A stretch of 64,000 nt of DNA from Burkholderia sp. WSM2230 (GTDB lineage Bacteria; Pseudomonadota; Gammaproteobacteria; Burkholderiales; Burkholderiaceae), in the NCBI RefSeq assembly GCF_000472445.1, contig NZ_AXAJ01000002.1, forward strand, positions 372,001 through 436,000, read 5' to 3'. Positions 17,072 to 25,952 of the stretch are shown one piece after another; position 1 is the first letter of the stretch, and every line of letters starts with the position of its first letter. A model generated the notes under the pieces. That model had not been told where the DNA came from. It worked only from the letters and a program-made list of their open reading frames with translations, and searched no databases. The position numbers and the translations under genes were made by a program.

Positions 17072-18688
17072 ATGCCAAACACGACCTCATCCCGCACGAC
17101 CGACGCGTTCTTGCACCGCCTGTCCGTGCTGACTTCAGGGCCGCAGCGCGACGCGCTGCTGCGCGGCCTGCGCGGCATAGAAAGAGAAAGCCTGCGCGTG
17201 ACGCACGAAGGCCAGCTCGCGCTGACGCCGCATCCGCGAGCGCTCGGTTCGGCGCTGACGCATCCTTCGCTGACCACCGACTATTCCGAAGCGCTGCTCG
17301 AGCTCATCACGCCGGCTGAGCACGACGTCGCGCTTACGCTCGAGAAGCTCGATACGCTGCATCGTTTCGTCTACGCCGAGCTCGGCGACGAGATTCTGTG
17401 GAATAACTCGATGCCGGGCCTGCTGCCCGACACTGACGAAGGCATTCCGATCGCGAACTACGGCACATCCAACATCGGCAAGCTCAAGTATGTGTACCGC
17501 ATCGGCCTCGCGCTGCGTTACGGCCGCACCATGCAATGCATCGCGGGCATCCACTACAACTATTCGCTGAACGAAGAAGTGTGGCGGCTGTTGCACGCCG
17601 ATCAGCAATCCACCGCGAGCGCCGTGGATTTCCAGTCGGAGCGTTACCTGGCGCTGATCCGCAATTTCCGCCGCACGAACTGGCTGCTGATGTATCTGTT
17701 CGGCGCGTCGCCTGCGCTCGATCGCCGCTTCTTGCGCGAGCGCAAACATACGCTCGAAACTTTCGACGCCGACACCTTGTACCGTCCTTATGCGACGAGC
17801 CTGCGCATGAGCGATCTCGGCTACTCGAACACCACCGCCCAAGCCGCGCTGCATGCCGACTACGACACGCTGCCCGGTTATCTCGACGCGCTCGCCAAGG
17901 CCGTGAGCCAGCCGTACCCCGCGTACGAGGCAATCGGCACGCAGCGCGACGGCGAATGGGTGCAGATCAACACGAACGTGTTGCAGATCGAAAACGAGTT
18001 TTACTCGACGATCCGTCCGAAGCGCGTGACGTATCCCGGCGAACGTCCGCTGCATGCGCTCGCGGCGCGCGGCGTGCAGTACGTCGAAGTGCGCTGCATG
18101 GACATCGATCCGTTCGAGCCGGTCGGCATTTCGCTGGAGACGTCGCGCTTTCTCGACGCCTATCTGCTCGTGTGCGCGCTCGACGACAGCGCGCCGCTGC
18201 CGCCGCCCGCATATTGCGAAGCCAACCAGAACTTCGCGCGCGTGACGACCGAAGGCCGCAAGCCCGGCCTCGAACTGACGCGCGACGGCCGCGCCATCGC
18301 CATGAGCGAATGGGCCGACGAACTGTTCGTCAAGATCGACGCAGCGGCAGCCGCGCTCGACGCGCTGCAAGGCGGCGACGCGCACGCCCGCTCCGTAGCG
18401 GTTCAGCGCGTGAAGCTGGCCGATCCGTCGCTGACGCCGTCGGCGCGCGTGTTGCAGACCATGCGCGACAAGCAGCAGAGCTTCCTCGAATTCGGTCTTG
18501 AGCAGAGCGAAGCGCATGCAGCCCATTTCCGCGCGCGTCCGCTGGAGGCGGGCGTGGCCCAGGAGTTTGCAGATCTCGCCGCGCAGTCGCTCGAACAACA
18601 GGCGAAGCTCGAGCGCGAGGAAGTCGGCTCGTTCGATGCGTTCGTCGCCGCTTATCGGGCGTACACGTTGAACCGCTTCAGCGTGTGA
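17072..18688 (+). CDS. gshA: Glutamate-cysteine ligase, proteobacterial (GshA) type
   Basis: A 538-aa gamma-glutamylcysteine synthetase, first step of glutathione synthesis. It matches the E. coli-type GshA: RGIERESLRV, TDYSEALLELITP (ATP/metal site), IGLALRYGRTMQCIAGIHYNYS, SLRMSDLGY and RGVQYVEVRCMDIDPF. No strong ribosome site decides between ATG 17072 and an in-frame ATG at 17042. The conserved part begins with DAFLHRLSVL, just after 17072. A strong terminator follows 47 bp after the stop. A separate YbdK-type ligase gene at 47357 is a different subfamily. Confidence 0.93.
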   Translation: MPNTTSSRTTDAFLHRLSVLTSGPQRDALLRGLRGIERESLRVTHEGQLALTPHPRALGSALTHPSLTTDYSEALLELITPAEHDVALTLEKLDTLHRFVYAELGDEILWNNSMPGLLPDTDEGIPIANYGTSNIGKLKYVYRIGLALRYGRTMQCIAGIHYNYSLNEEVWRLLHADQQSTASAVDFQSERYLALIRNFRRTNWLLMYLFGASPALDRRFLRERKHTLETFDADTLYRPYATSLRMSDLGYSNTTAQAALHADYDTLPGYLDALAKAVSQPYPAYEAIGTQRDGEWVQINTNVLQIENEFYSTIRPKRVTYPGERPLHALAARGVQYVEVRCMDIDPFEPVGISLETSRFLDAYLLVCALDDSAPLPPPAYCEANQNFARVTTEGRKPGLELTRDGRAIAMSEWADELFVKIDAAAAALDALQGGDAHARSVAVQRVKLADPSLTPSARVLQTMRDKQQSFLEFGLEQSEAHAAHFRARPLEAGVAQEFADLAAQSLEQQAKLEREEVGSFDAFVAAYRAYTLNRFSV

Positions 18689-18734
18689 GCGCAGCGGCCC
18701 GCGCACACGTGGCGCGTGCAAACGGCAAGACAGG

Positions 18735-18760
18735 AAAGCGGCTCCAGTAGCCGCTTTTTT
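18735..18760 (+). terminator. Rho-independent terminator after gshA
   Basis: A 9-bp stem AAAGCGGCT (18735-18743) / AGCCGCTTT (18749-18757) with a CCAGT loop and a T-run. Confidence 0.85.
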
Positions 18761-18912
18761 GTTGCGTGGTGCAGGGCGGTAACGACTACGCCAGGCATAG
18801 GTCGTATCGGCAAATTCTCCGCGCACTTCCACGTTTCTCTGATCCAAACGAAACACGCTCTGCACGATGCGGTCCAAACTCTTACGACACGCTAGCGAGA
18901 GGGAGGATCAAC

Positions 18913-19431
18913 GTGATAAGGAAAAACCTGTTGGCCGTACTGTGCGTCGGCGCGGCGGCTGTTGGCGCGGCGGGGTGCTCGACCCGCGGACAAGTCGATC
19001 CCGACGTGATGCAGATCGCCACCACGCCGCTCACGTGTTCCGGCAAAGCGCAGTGCGACCTCTGGTGGCAGCGCGCGCAAACATGGGTGACCAACAACTC
19101 GAAGTACAAAGTCGAAGCCGCGACCGACACGCTGATTCAGACCGCCGGCCCCGACGGCGGCAAGCGCGCGCTCGCGTATCAGATCACCCGCGCGCCCAAC
19201 CCCGACGGAACCGCGACGATAGGCTTTGCCGCGCATTGCGACGGCTCGCTTGGCTGCAAGCCGAACCCGTGGGAAGCGGGCGCCGACTTCAAGGAGTACG
19301 TACGCGGCGCGGCGCAGGGCACGCAGGGAACCGGGGTGAAGCCCGCGCAGCCCGCGTCCTCGGCCATGCATCCCGAGGCGCAGCAAGGGCAGTCGGTCGT
19401 GCCATCCACTGGAGAGGCCGCGAGTCAGTGA
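18913..19431 (+). CDS. Lipoprotein, unknown function
   Basis: A 172-aa predicted outer- or inner-membrane lipoprotein. It begins with GTG at 18913, right after GGGAGGA, and has a lipoprotein signal ending VGAAGC (lipidated Cys at residue 22). The mature part has DLWWQRAQTWVTNNSKYKVEAATDTLIQT, a globular domain with two further cysteines in DGSLGCKP and CSGKAQC, then a low-complexity Gln/Ala/Pro tail. I recognise it only as an uncharacterised Burkholderiaceae lipoprotein. It is convergent with the efflux permease gene (27 bp apart). Confidence 0.8.
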   Translation: MIRKNLLAVLCVGAAAVGAAGCSTRGQVDPDVMQIATTPLTCSGKAQCDLWWQRAQTWVTNNSKYKVEAATDTLIQTAGPDGGKRALAYQITRAPNPDGTATIGFAAHCDGSLGCKPNPWEAGADFKEYVRGAAQGTQGTGVKPAQPASSAMHPEAQQGQSVVPSTGEAASQ

Positions 19432-19458
19432 CCAACGCATTAGTGGCGCGTTGTGCGC

Positions 19459-21057
19459 TCAGTGCCCCATCGAAGGCCCGACGCCTTTGCGCGGTTTCGT
19501 GATCCACACGAGTACGGCGAGCACGAGGAAGGCCGCGCACGAAATGCGGAAAAAGTCATTGGTGGCCAGCATATAAGCCTGTGCGGTCACCACCTGGTTC
19601 AACTGCGCCGTAATGCCGCCGCCGGAAAGGCCAATGCCCGCCAGCGCGTTCGTGTACTCGTTCGTGTTCGCGGCGTAGACGTTGACGTTATCGACCAGCA
19701 TCGCGTGATGGCGGATCGTGTCGTTTTCCCAGTACGTCGTACTGATTGCGGTGCCGATCGCGCCAGACAAGGTCCGGAAAAAGTTCGACAAGCCGGAGGC
19801 GCTCGCGAGCCGTTCGTCCGGCACGCTCGATAACGTAATGGTTGTCATCGGCACGAAGAAGCAGGCCACGCCGATGCCTTGCACGAGGCGCGGCCAGATC
19901 ACGTGATCGAACGGCACGTCGAGCGTGAACGTGGAGTTCCATAACGACACGAACGCGAACACGATGAACGCGAAGCTCGCGACGACGCGCAGATTCAGCC
20001 GGTGCATGTTCTTGCCGATCATCGGCGAGAGGAAAAGCGCGAGTATGCCGACCGGCGCGGTGGCAAGACCGGCGAGCCCGGCGGTGTAACCCATCACGGT
20101 TTGCAGCCACAGCGGAAAGATCACGACGGAGCCGAAGAAGGCCATGAAGCCGAACGAGATGATCACCACGCCTAGCGCGAAGTTGCGGTCCTTGAACAGT
20201 GAGAGGTCCACAACGGGTTCCTTTTCGGTCATCTCCCACACCAGCATGAAAGCGATCGCGATCACCGCGATCACCGCGAGTGTCACGATGAACGTGGAGT
20301 TGAACCAGTCGCGATCCTTGCCGAGGTCGAGCACCATCTGCAGGCAGGCCACGCCGATCACAAGCAGCGTGAGACCGACGGCGTCGATACGCTGCTGCGT
20401 GGTTTTCGTCTCACGTCCGCGCAACAGCACGAACGCGCAGATCGCGGAGAAGAGGCCAATCGGCACGTTGATGTAGAAGATCCACGGCCACGTGTAGTTG
20501 TCCGTGATGTAGCCGCCCATCACAGGCCCGAAGATCGGCGCGCAGATCACAGTCATCGCCCATAACCCCAGCGCAAGCCCCCGTTTCTCGGGCGGATAGG
20601 AGCGCATCAGAATGGTCTGCGAGAGCGGCACCATCGGCCCGGACACGAGACCTTGAGCCAGACGGAACAGGATCAGCGACTCGAAGTTCTGCGCGAAACC
20701 GCACAGCGCCGAGGCGATCGTGAAGAGCAGAACGGACAGCGTGAAGAGCCGCACCTCGCCGACGCGCCGCGCGAGCCAGCCGGTTAGCGGCACGGCAATC
20801 GCGGACGCAACCGAGTACGACGAGATCACCCACGTGCCCTGGCTCGTCGCCACGCCGAGACTGCCGGAGATCGTCGGCACGGCGACGTTGGCAATCGAGG
20901 TGTCCAGCACCTCCATGAAGGTGCCGAGCGCGAGCCCGACGGTCAGCAGCGCGAGCGCTCCGCCCTTCAGCGGCGCCGGCTCCGCCGCGGGCGGAGTAGC
21001 GGACGGGGCGGCGGGTTGAGCTGCCGGTTCGGCAGCGTTTGAAGCCGTAGCGGCCAT
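19459..21057 (-). CDS. emrB: DHA2-family drug:H+ antiporter (EmrB/QacA type)
   Basis: A 532-aa major-facilitator permease with 14 predicted helices. It has the DHA2 motif LDTSIANVAVPTI near residue 50 (motif D1), the motif A region GWLARRVGEVRLF, and motif C GPVMGGYI. The first 35 residues are a hydrophilic Ala/Pro-rich extension. The start ATG at 21057 has GAGGAG upstream; a longer reading to 21255 overlaps the intergenic region. It lies 131 bp after a marR gene on the same strand. EmrB proteins normally work with an EmrA adaptor and an outer-membrane channel. A channel gene lies at 22478, but no adaptor is visible. Confidence 0.92.
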   Translation of the reverse strand: MAATASNAAEPAAQPAAPSATPPAAEPAPLKGGALALLTVGLALGTFMEVLDTSIANVAVPTISGSLGVATSQGTWVISSYSVASAIAVPLTGWLARRVGEVRLFTLSVLLFTIASALCGFAQNFESLILFRLAQGLVSGPMVPLSQTILMRSYPPEKRGLALGLWAMTVICAPIFGPVMGGYITDNYTWPWIFYINVPIGLFSAICAFVLLRGRETKTTQQRIDAVGLTLLVIGVACLQMVLDLGKDRDWFNSTFIVTLAVIAVIAIAFMLVWEMTEKEPVVDLSLFKDRNFALGVVIISFGFMAFFGSVVIFPLWLQTVMGYTAGLAGLATAPVGILALFLSPMIGKNMHRLNLRVVASFAFIVFAFVSLWNSTFTLDVPFDHVIWPRLVQGIGVACFFVPMTTITLSSVPDERLASASGLSNFFRTLSGAIGTAISTTYWENDTIRHHAMLVDNVNVYAANTNEYTNALAGIGLSGGGITAQLNQVVTAQAYMLATNDFFRISCAAFLVLAVLVWITKPRKGVGPSMGH

Positions 21058-21188
21058 TGTTGTTCTCCTCAGCGCGGAAAAGATTGTCGCCAGGTTGATC
21101 GCGTCGTGGGCAGCACCGTTACATGCTGCATCACACTCTGCCCAGACAGAGAATGGATTGCAACTGCGCCTCGAAAGGCGCCCATCAC

Positions 21189-21731
21189 TTATTGCTTGCC
21201 GTTTTCCGGCGATGAATCGTCGAGCGTTGCGTCGGACGGTTCCCCGTCCGGGCACAGACCGCAGCCGGTATCCGAGCCGGAATCGATACCGTTGGCAATG
21301 AAGCGGCCAAGCAGATCGATCAGAGTCGCGAGGTCAGCGGCCGAGAATCCGCGCAACTGCTCGTTCAGCACGGCGGCGCCGATGCCGGGCAACTGCTGCG
21401 CGGCTTCCTGCCCTTGCGGCGTCAGCTCGAGCTTCACCATCCGGCGATCCGAGTCGCTGCGCGTGCGCAGCAGAAAGCCTTTCTTTTCAAGACGGTCGAG
21501 CAGACGCGTCATCGAACCGCTGTCGTAAGACATGACGCGCGACAACTCGAACGGCGTATTCGCGCGGCCGGCAGCGAGCATCAGGATCACGCCGATCTGC
21601 TGCGCCGTCAGTCCCAGCGGTTTGACCGCCCGATCCGTGCGCTCGACCAGCACATTCCGCGCTTTCGACAGGTAATAGCCGAGGCTCGTATCGAGCCGGA
21701 TTTCGTCGGCTTTGTAGGGGCCGTCAGTCAT
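21189..21731 (-). CDS. MarR-family repressor of the efflux locus
   Basis: A 180-aa MarR-type regulator: dimerisation helices plus winged helix (residues about 35-110), with LTAQQIGVILMLAAG, the recognition helix FELSRVMSYDSGSMTRLLDRLEKKGFL, and the wing RTRSDSDRRMVKLELTPQG. The C-terminal 25 residues are acidic with two cysteines (GCGLCPDGE), which could be redox- or ligand-sensitive; that is speculation. The ATG at 21731 is chosen; a reading from 21755 adds eight residues. It probably represses itself, the permease and the divergent NodT side. A promoter with an overlapping dyad is visible upstream. Confidence 0.9.
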   Translation of the reverse strand: MTDGPYKADEIRLDTSLGYYLSKARNVLVERTDRAVKPLGLTAQQIGVILMLAAGRANTPFELSRVMSYDSGSMTRLLDRLEKKGFLLRTRSDSDRRMVKLELTPQGQEAAQQLPGIGAAVLNEQLRGFSAADLATLIDLLGRFIANGIDSGSDTGCGLCPDGEPSDATLDDSSPENGKQ

Positions 21732-21814
21732 TTGGGTACGGGGACATTGCAGCAAACCGGATTAAGAGGCGTGCAAGCCGCCGAAAAACAACAATGGGGC
21801 CGTGCAACGCGCAC

Positions 21815-21843
21815 AGTATCTTGAAATTTACTTGCATAGTCAA
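21815..21843 (-). promoter_or_regulatory. marR promoter with an overlapping dyad operator
   Basis: On the minus strand: -35 TTGACT (21838-21843), a 17-base spacer, -10 GATACT (21815-21820). The -35 sits inside the imperfect palindrome TTGACTATGCAA, a plausible MarR operator. Confidence 0.5.
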
Positions 21844-21947
21844 TATTATGTTAAGCAACGAGTTACGCGATTCGCGCCAACCGAGCCTATGTTCTGACCG
21901 CTTTTTTGTCCGCCGCTGACCCGGCGTGACCCAAGGATGTTCCTCCC

Positions 21948-22325
21948 ATGCTGTACCTGAAAAATACCCTCGGCGGCCTCGGCCGCTCCCTGACCGATTC
22001 CGCTTTGCATACTTTGCACAGCTTCCAGGGGCCGCGCCGCTGGTGGAAGCTCGCGTTGTTCGCGGTGCTGTTCGTGCTGCCCGGTGGATCGGTAGGCGTC
22101 GCGGTACTGGCTTGGGTCGAGCATCGTCGGGCGCGCAAGGGTGCGCAGGGACAATCGGCGGAAATGGCGGCGCCGACCGCACTTCCGGCAAGCGCTGTCG
22201 CCGCCACGGCGCATGGCGCAACGAGCGCCTGCCAGGCGCGCGGCGAAGCGCCGTGCCGGGCAGCGGCCGGGAAGCTGGCGCGCAGGAAAATCCGCCCCGC
22301 TCCTCCCGCCGGTAACAGCGCGTAA
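21948..22325 (+). CDS. Small membrane-anchored protein, unknown function
   Basis: A 125-aa reading starting at ATG 21948 (CAAGGA upstream). Residues about 34-57 (LALFAVLFVLPGGSVGVAVLAWV) form one strong transmembrane helix. The first 30 residues are amphipathic (LKNTLGGLGRSLTDSALHTL) and the tail is low-complexity Ala/Arg-rich. It is divergent from marR and 152 bp ahead of the NodT-type channel gene on the same strand, so it may belong to the efflux locus. It is not a HlyD/EmrA adaptor: no lipoyl or coiled-coil hairpin domain. I do not recognise the family. Confidence 0.6.
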   Translation: MLYLKNTLGGLGRSLTDSALHTLHSFQGPRRWWKLALFAVLFVLPGGSVGVAVLAWVEHRRARKGAQGQSAEMAAPTALPASAVAATAHGATSACQARGEAPCRAAAGKLARRKIRPAPPAGNSA

Positions 22326-22477
22326 CCTTCGCGACACCGTCAGTAACACACCTTCGTCGCTGCGCGAATTACCCTTTCTGTTTCCCGCGCCTGGCGGGCT
22401 CATACGCTAACATGCCGGCACATCCACAGGCCGGCGCCGTCGTCGGCGGCATCGTGGCGTCCAGAAGGAAACAGTGC

Positions 22478-24061
22478 ATGCAGTCTGACCTAATCTCACC
22501 CGCGCGGACATCTGCGCCGCGCGCCCTGACCATGGCGGTAGCGCTCGCCGCTGCGGGCCTCGTCGCCGCCTGCGCGGTCGGCCCCGACTACAAGCGCCCC
22601 GCCGCCGAGATTCCCGCGTCATACAAGGAAGCCGCGCCCGGGTGGAAAGTCGCGGAACCGGCGGATCAACAGGACCGCGGAGCATGGTGGACGATCTATC
22701 AGGACCCGCAGCTCAATGCGCTCGAAGACAAACTGAACGCCGCCAACCAGACCATCGCGCAATATGCCGCCGCATACCGGCAGGCGCGCGCGCTGGTCGG
22801 CGAGGCGCGCGCGGCGTATTTTCCGACTGTCGGCCTGACGGCGGGCGCCACGCGCTCAGGGAGCGGTTCTTCGTCGACCACGAGTTCGACGAGCGTCAGC
22901 CGCTCGGGCGTGTCCAACAGCTATAGCCTGCAACTCGACGCAAGCTGGGAGCCCGACCTGTGGGGCTCGGTAAGCCGCTCGGTCAACGCGCAGAAGGCCG
23001 GCCAGCAAGGCGCGGCAGCGGATCTGGCGAACGCGCGTCTGTCGGCGCAAGCCACGCTCGCCCAGACCTATTTTGCGCTGCGCGCGCTTGACGCCAACCA
23101 GAAACTGCTCGACGAAACCGTCGCCGCCTATCAGCGCTCGCTGCAACTCACGCGGAACCAGTACGCCGCGGGCGTGGCCGCGCGCTCTGACGTGATTCAG
23201 GCACAAACGCAGTTGCAATCGGCGCAGGCATCCGCAATCGACAACGGCGTGCAGCGCGCGCAGGACGAGCATGCCATCGCGGTGCTCGTGGGCGAACCGG
23301 CCTCCACCTTCTCGATTCCGCCCATGCCGCTCACCGCGACGCCGCCCGCCGTGCCGGCGCAAGTGCCGTCGGCGCTGCTCGAACGGCGGCCAGATATCGC
23401 GTCGGCCGAGCGCAAAGCTGCGGCGGCCAACGAGCAGATCGGCATCGCCATTGCCGCATTTTTTCCGTCGCTGACGTTGTCGGCGACCGGCGGCTTCGAA
23501 AGCTCGGTGTTCTCACAACTGCTGACGGCGCCATCGCGGTTCTGGACGGTCGGGCCGCAACTCGCGGCAACGCTGTTCGACGCCGGCCTGCGCCGCGCGA
23601 AAACGGAAGCAGCCCGCGCCGCCTATGACGAGAGTGTCGCTACCTACCGTCTGACGGTGCTAACGGCGTTCCAGGACGTGGAGGACAACCTCGCGTCGCA
23701 GCGCATCCTCGAACAGGAAATCGTGGTCCAGCAGCAGGCGGTGGAGTCGGCGCGTCAGGCGCTTGCCATCGTGACGAACGAATACAAGGCGGGCACGGTC
23801 GGCTACGTCAATGTGCTGACCGCGCAAACCACGGCGTTCACGGCCGAGCAGAAGCTGCAGACCATCGCGGGGCAGCGCATGGTGTCGTCGGTCGGACTGG
23901 TGAAGGCGCTGGGCGGCGGCTGGGACATGTCGCAGATGAACCGCGAAACCGGTGACGTGGCGGCACCGGCGCCACTGCCGGCATCAGCGGCCGCGCCGGT
24001 GGCACAAACGGGCGCCATAACAGCGCCCAGGCAGACACAGACGCCACCGCTAAGTAATTGA
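22478..24061 (+). CDS. NodT-family outer-membrane efflux lipoprotein (RND/EmrAB channel)
   Basis: A 527-aa outer-membrane channel protein of the TolC-like NodT/OprM family. The start ATG at 22478 follows AGAAGGAA. The signal ends LVAAC, giving a lipidated Cys, followed by the standard CAVGPDYKRPA. Two OEP repeats follow, with the family segments YAAGVAARSDVIQAQTQLQSAQ and YKAGTVGYVNVLTAQTT in matching positions of each repeat, and ERRPDIASAERKAAAANEQIGIA between them. A Ser/Thr-rich insert (SGSGSSSTTSSTSVS) sits in the first repeat. It likely forms the outer-membrane duct for the DHA2 permease at 19459. Confidence 0.92.
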   Translation: MQSDLISPARTSAPRALTMAVALAAAGLVAACAVGPDYKRPAAEIPASYKEAAPGWKVAEPADQQDRGAWWTIYQDPQLNALEDKLNAANQTIAQYAAAYRQARALVGEARAAYFPTVGLTAGATRSGSGSSSTTSSTSVSRSGVSNSYSLQLDASWEPDLWGSVSRSVNAQKAGQQGAAADLANARLSAQATLAQTYFALRALDANQKLLDETVAAYQRSLQLTRNQYAAGVAARSDVIQAQTQLQSAQASAIDNGVQRAQDEHAIAVLVGEPASTFSIPPMPLTATPPAVPAQVPSALLERRPDIASAERKAAAANEQIGIAIAAFFPSLTLSATGGFESSVFSQLLTAPSRFWTVGPQLAATLFDAGLRRAKTEAARAAYDESVATYRLTVLTAFQDVEDNLASQRILEQEIVVQQQAVESARQALAIVTNEYKAGTVGYVNVLTAQTTAFTAEQKLQTIAGQRMVSSVGLVKALGGGWDMSQMNRETGDVAAPAPLPASAAAPVAQTGAITAPRQTQTPPLSN

Positions 24062-24109
24062 AGCTCGCCGGGCGAAGCGAATGCACCGCCCGCGGAACGC
24101 GGAAACGCA

Positions 24110-24152
24110 AAGAGGCATGGCCGGTCAACGCAACCAGTCATGCCTCTTTTTT
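24110..24152 (+). terminator. Rho-independent terminator after the NodT channel gene
   Basis: Stem AGAGGCATG (24111-24119) / CATGCCTCT (24139-24147) with a 19-base loop, then TTTTTTC. Confidence 0.8.
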
Positions 24153-24421
24153 CAACTAACCGAATCTGACCTGGCCGCGCATTTGTTGGGAAACCGAATT
24201 AGTTGGACTAAGGAACGGTTGGCTGGACTCGAAAGCACGAGATTGACTGGACTGCCCTGAAACCGCAGATCGAAGGATCACCGGGCGGCGTAGTTCGCCG
24301 TCTGGGTACTGTACTGATCGACGTTTCCTGCGGGAGCGCGAGAGACGCTTTACGACCCTGAACTGCCCTTCAGTTTTCTCCAGAACGGCCGTTCAACAGT
24401 CTGGGATGTTCGGATCAAAAT

Positions 24422-24688
24422 ATGATGTTCACGCCAGAGTTTTCTACAGCCGACGCCAGGGAACATACACTGATCGCTAATCATTTTGTCGAGACGCAAG
24501 CAGCGCTGAACCTCAGCTTTGCGTTCGTTCGGGCACGTGTACTCTTTGGCCGACAGCACGTGCCCCTGCCTGCTGCAAGATTTGTGGTGGTCTATGACGT
24601 CCGTGGACAAAAAGTGACAGGCGAGCTTGAAGATTGTCTTCAACGGGCGCTCGGGGACGTGGCCGATATTCGAGTAAAACGGGCATGA
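24422..24688 (+). CDS. Hypothetical protein, first of a coupled pair
   Basis: An 88-aa reading starting at the tandem ATGATG at 24422. It has no strong ribosome site, and I do not recognise the protein (VETQAALNLSFAFVRARVLFG and ARFVVVYDVRGQKV are its most ordered stretches). Support comes from its stop overlapping the next start by 4 bp (ATGA at 24685), a sign of translational coupling. An antisense reading (24350-24643) is about as long, so the call is tentative. Orphan immunity or toxin-locus debris is possible. Confidence 0.4.
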   Translation: MMFTPEFSTADAREHTLIANHFVETQAALNLSFAFVRARVLFGRQHVPLPAARFVVVYDVRGQKVTGELEDCLQRALGDVADIRVKRA

Positions 24689-24903
24689 GCTTTCAACTTA
24701 TGGTTCGCGGTGTATCCCTGAGGGACGTTGAGCGCAGCCTGGTTTTCCTCAACGGTAGAGCTGAAGTATTTTCGGTCGACTCTGAACACGTCGGGATCGC
24801 AATCCCGACCCGCTTGTTTGACGCAGTCGGCGAGGACAAGATTCGAGAAGCGCTACAGCACATGATGGTCTACGACCTTTACTCTGGCGACTGGAGCGGC
24901 TAG
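24685..24903 (+). CDS. Hypothetical protein, second of a coupled pair
   Basis: A 72-aa reading starting at ATG 24685 within the stop of the preceding gene (ATGA). The sequence alternates strands and helices (SLVFLNGRAEVFSVDSEHVGIAIP, then KIREALQHMMVYDLYSGDWSG) and looks like a small globular alpha/beta protein. I do not recognise a named family. Size and setting fit an orphan immunity protein. An upstream reading from 24634 is in the same frame, but the coupling favours 24685. Confidence 0.45.
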   Translation: MSFQLMVRGVSLRDVERSLVFLNGRAEVFSVDSEHVGIAIPTRLFDAVGEDKIREALQHMMVYDLYSGDWSG

Positions 24904-24988
24904 CAGTCTGTCTGCCGGCATGACGCATACCGCGTCGATCATTCGACCTTGATTTGCCGAGCGGGATCGCTGTGACGCTGAGGTGGGA

Positions 24989-25046
24989 AATTGTCGACGA
25001 TCCGAATCCCAATCTCAAATGACCGTTTGTGGCCGCACTCTGCCTC
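24989..25046. repeat. Diverged interspersed repeat, copy R1
   Basis: First of four related ~55-bp segments in the accessory patch. The shared core on the + strand is ATTGTCGACGAT, about 15 variable bases, then GACCGTTTGTGGCCGCAC. It lies between the coupled pair and the 25133 gene. Confidence 0.5.
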
Positions 25047-25132
25047 GTAAGTCCCAGTATCCCTCGCCAGCGCCCCTCTGCAAGAAGCAAGATACCGATC
25101 CGAGGCGAGCCCTCCTGTGCACGTCATTACCT

Positions 25133-25411
25133 TTACTGAGTAACCGGAAGGCGCATCCAGCGAACTGCAACTATACAAATAAGGACGCCACCACCGATGA
25201 TGGCAGCCAATGCGAACCACCCTTTCTTCGATGTTGGCAAGTCCGCTCCAGGCCCTGCCGCCGCTGTCACGAGTAACAAGACAACGGTCAAAAGACCGAA
25301 TATTCCCCGACCTAGCCAAGAGAACAAGGTGGTCGCACGATCGACCAGACTTCGTTCCCGATACGGACTCAGCGGTGGGCGTCGAAATTCGGGTCTTTTG
25401 TGAAACAGCAT
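25133..25411 (-). CDS. Small two-span membrane protein
   Basis: A 92-aa protein with a basic N-terminus (FHKRPEFRRPPLSPYRERS) and two hydrophobic helices (residues about 36-55, GIFGLLTVVLLLVTAAAG; and 66-85, FALAAIIGGGVLICIVAV). No family is recognised. Membrane-bound immunity proteins of this size are common in such patches. On the minus strand a further short reading (about 62 codons, from 25125 to 24939) follows seven bases after its stop and runs through repeat R1; I do not count it as a gene. A run of eight G lies upstream at 25434-25441. Confidence 0.5.
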   Translation of the reverse strand: MLFHKRPEFRRPPLSPYRERSLVDRATTLFSWLGRGIFGLLTVVLLLVTAAAGPGADLPTSKKGWFALAAIIGGGVLICIVAVRWMRLPVTQ

Positions 25412-25471
25412 TTTCGAGAGATAGTCTGCGGGCGGGGGGGGCCGCTTTTGCTATCGGCATTAAGAACTAGG

Positions 25472-25532
25472 CTGATTGCTCGGATTGACGATTCACGGAT
25501 TCTTGCCGAACGGCCGCTTGTGGCCGTTACAG
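25472..25532. repeat. Diverged interspersed repeat, copy R2
   Basis: Second, most diverged copy: GGATTGACGATT, variable part, then CGGCCGCTTGTGGCCGTTAC. It lies between the 25133 and 25537 genes. Confidence 0.4.
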
Positions 25533-25536
25533 GCTA

Positions 25537-25875
25537 TCAATGGCGTTCTTTCAGCAGTTCACCGGCGAACCAGACATCCTCATAGTCCGGCGCCAGCAAT
25601 ACACGCCATCCCGGCGGCAGTGCCAAGTAAGGAACGATGTTTGGACAACGCTCGGTCAAGTGAGCGACATAAAGCGGCTGGTAGAAGTCAGCATCCGGTG
25701 AGTACTCGCCACCGTAGATATACCAACCGCTCCTACCGTTCCCGGGAGACAGCCTAACCGCGTGAAGCGGTAAATGCTCAAGCGACGCGAGCGAGATCCC
25801 TACCTTTTGGTTCGCCTCGGGCGGCATGTAGCCTGCGCCGAATCTTTGACAAACGTGTCTTTGTTTGTTGGACAT
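25537..25875 (-). CDS. Imm33-like immunity protein
   Basis: A 112-aa protein. Its C-terminal half (GWYIYGGEYSPDADFYQPL, then YLALPPGWRVLLAPDYEDVWF) follows the pattern I know from Imm33-domain (DUF2185-related) proteins, which neutralise toxins of polymorphic-toxin systems. The start at ATG 25875 (MSNKQRHVCQRFGAGYMPP) agrees with usual family N-termini; further in-frame ATGs lie at 25896 and 26016 with no better ribosome site. No cognate toxin gene is adjacent, so it would be an orphan. The family call is from memory of motifs. Confidence 0.6.
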   Translation of the reverse strand: MSNKQRHVCQRFGAGYMPPEANQKVGISLASLEHLPLHAVRLSPGNGRSGWYIYGGEYSPDADFYQPLYVAHLTERCPNIVPYLALPPGWRVLLAPDYEDVWFAGELLKERH

Positions 25876-25952
25876 GGTAGCGCGGAATATTTTCATCCAA
25901 AGCGGATTGTCGCCGATCCTGCCGGCTTTGTCCGATGTCTCATGTTGGCCGA

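Noticed and set aside
17135..18877. 580-codon minus-strand open frame
   Set aside because: Antisense shadow of gshA.
24939..25460. 173-codon minus-strand open frame containing CGHKRSFEIGIRIVDN
   Set aside because: Its 3' part is repeat R1 read in one frame and its 5' part overlaps the 25133 membrane-protein gene. The same reading at R2 is interrupted by a stop, so I treat it as repeat sequence.
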